Origin: Streptomyces liliifuscus
GTDB taxonomy: Bacteria; Actinomycetota; Actinomycetes; Streptomycetales; Streptomycetaceae
Length of the DNA: 64,000 nucleotides
Direction of reading: 5' to 3'
NCBI RefSeq assembly: GCF_016598615.1
Contig: NZ_CP066831.1
Location: 3,224,001 to 3,288,000, forward strand
Shown here: piece by piece, positions 63,104 to 64,000 of the stretch
How the letters are laid out: each line of letters starts with the position of its first letter
How positions within the stretch are numbered: position 1 is the stretch's first letter
Notes under the pieces: generated by a model
Database searches by the model: none
Told to the model about the DNA's origin: nothing
What the model saw: only the letters and a program-made list of their open reading frames with translations
Made by a program: the position numbers and the translations under genes

Positions 63104-64000
63104 TTACGCGACCGCTTCGTGCAGACGGGAAGCCTGTTTGTCCTTCAGCGGGCCGATGACCGACAGCGAGGGCCGCTGTCCCAGGATCTCGCGGGCCACC
63201 TCCCGTACGTCGTCCGGGGTGACCGAGGCGATCCGGGTCAGCATGTCGTCGACGGACATCTGCTCGCCCCAGCACAGCTCGCTCTTGCCGATACGGTTCA
63301 TCAGCGCGCCCGTGTCCTCCAGGCCGAGGACCGTGGAGCCGCGGAGCTGGCCGATGGCGCGGCCGATCTCGTCGTCCGAGAGGCCGTGCTCGGCGACCTG
63401 GTCGAGTTCGTCGCGGCAGATCTTCAGCACGTCGTGGACCTGGCTGGGCCTGCAGCCCGCGTACACACCGAAGAGACCGCAGTCGGCGAAGCCCGAGGTG
63501 TACGAGTACACGCTGTAGGCCAGGCCGCGCTTCTCGCGGACCTCCTGGAAGAGGCGGGAGGACATGCCGCCGCCCAGCGCGGTGTTCAGGACGCCCAGGG
63601 CCCAGCGGCGCTCGTCCGTGCGGGCCAGGCCCGGCATGCCGAGCACGATGTGGGCCTGCTCGGTCTTGCGGCCGAGGAGTTCGACACGGCCGGCCGTACG
63701 GATGGTGCGGGAGCCGTCGCGCGGGGCGATCGGAGCCGCGTCCGGCTGCCTGAGGGCGCCCGACTTCTCGAAGGCGGCGCGGACCTGGCGTACGACCTTG
63801 TTGTGGTCGACGTTTCCGGCGGCGGCGACCACGAGGTGGGTCGGGTCGTAGTGCTTCTTGTAGAAGCGGCGGATGCGGTCCGCGGTGAGGGCGTTGACGG
63901 TGTCGACCGTGCCGAGGACCGGGCGGCCGAGGGGGGTGTCGCCGAGCATGGTGTGCGCGAACAGGTCGTGCACGCAGTCGCCCGGGTCGTCCTCCGTCAT
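63104..64000 (-). CDS. M16-family zinc peptidase, C-terminal part
   Basis: 298 residues are present; the 5' part, with the HxxEH metal site, lies beyond the right edge. The visible part has the middle of the first M16 domain (HTMLGDTPLGRPVLGT, FYKKHYDPTHLVVAAAGNVD) and the second domain with ALGGGMSSRLFQEVREKRGLAYSVYSY. This resembles mitochondrial-processing-peptidase-like bacterial proteases, typically found upstream of dapB in actinobacteria. The methionine at the right edge is internal. Confidence 0.93.
   Translation of the reverse strand: MTEDDPGDCVHDLFAHTMLGDTPLGRPVLGTVDTVNALTADRIRRFYKKHYDPTHLVVAAAGNVDHNKVVRQVRAAFEKSGALRQPDAAPIAPRDGSRTIRTAGRVELLGRKTEQAHIVLGMPGLARTDERRWALGVLNTALGGGMSSRLFQEVREKRGLAYSVYSYTSGFADCGLFGVYAGCRPSQVHDVLKICRDELDQVAEHGLSDDEIGRAIGQLRGSTVLGLEDTGALMNRIGKSELCWGEQMSVDDMLTRIASVTPDDVREVAREILGQRPSLSVIGPLKDKQASRLHEAVA

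Overview
The window is chromosomal DNA of very high G+C with strong third-position G/C bias, GTG and occasional TTG starts, many 4-base start/stop overlaps and an actinobacterial rRNA operon. Gene content and order (gluKR-gluABCD, recX-recA, lhr-nei, dpsB, clgR-cinA-pgsA-rimO, ftsK, osaBA/osaC, rRNA operon, rnj-dapA-thyX-dapB) match the conserved core of a Streptomyces chromosome. No prophage, insertion sequence, CRISPR array or biosynthetic cluster is visible.

Layout. 1-4 kb: 5' end of miaA, a small acidic protein and an MT0933-type antitoxin-like protein, a LigB-like protein, miaB. 4-11 kb: a TAXI-type binding protein, then the divergent glutamate sensing (gluR-gluK) and uptake (gluABCD) loci. 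11-14 kb: an FAD monooxygenase, then a sulfur unit made of a cysteine-rich upstream peptide, cysteine dioxygenase and a rhodanese. 14-17 kb: a two-module ABC permease translationally coupled to an ArsR-like regulator. 17-22 kb: recX-recA with recognisable DNA-damage control elements, an AI-2E family protein, DUF3046 and a toroid-like protein. 22-25 kb: an AraC regulator overlapping azlCD. 25-32 kb: lhr helicase, Nei-type glycosylase, an SDR and a small membrane protein. 32-41 kb: dpsB, clgR, cinA, pgsA, rimO, a RodZ-like protein, ftsK. 41-50 kb: the osmoadaptation genes osaB, osaA (12 tandem HAMP units) and divergent osaC. 50-57 kb: tRNA-Thr(GGT), a lysine-less DegT-like gene, and a 5S-23S-16S operon on the minus strand. 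57-64 kb: rnj, dapA, thyX, two small membrane proteins, a TPR-like protein, dapB and the 3' part of an M16 peptidase gene.

The most interesting site is 12582-12785. A GTG-started 28-codon ORF with cysteine codons clustered at its end lies 7 bases after a promoter-like sequence, so it may be leaderless. Its last codons contain eight bases perfectly complementary to the Shine-Dalgarno region of the downstream cysteine dioxygenase. This looks like a ribosome-sensed cysteine switch. Other notable items are a nested long inverted repeat between the AraC regulator and lhr, 23-bp-period repeats in two intergenic regions (47177-47215 and 37621-37656), a DegT gene without its PLP-lysine segment directly behind the rRNA terminator, a 127-bp araC/azlC overlap, and the layered damage/DnaA motifs upstream of recA.
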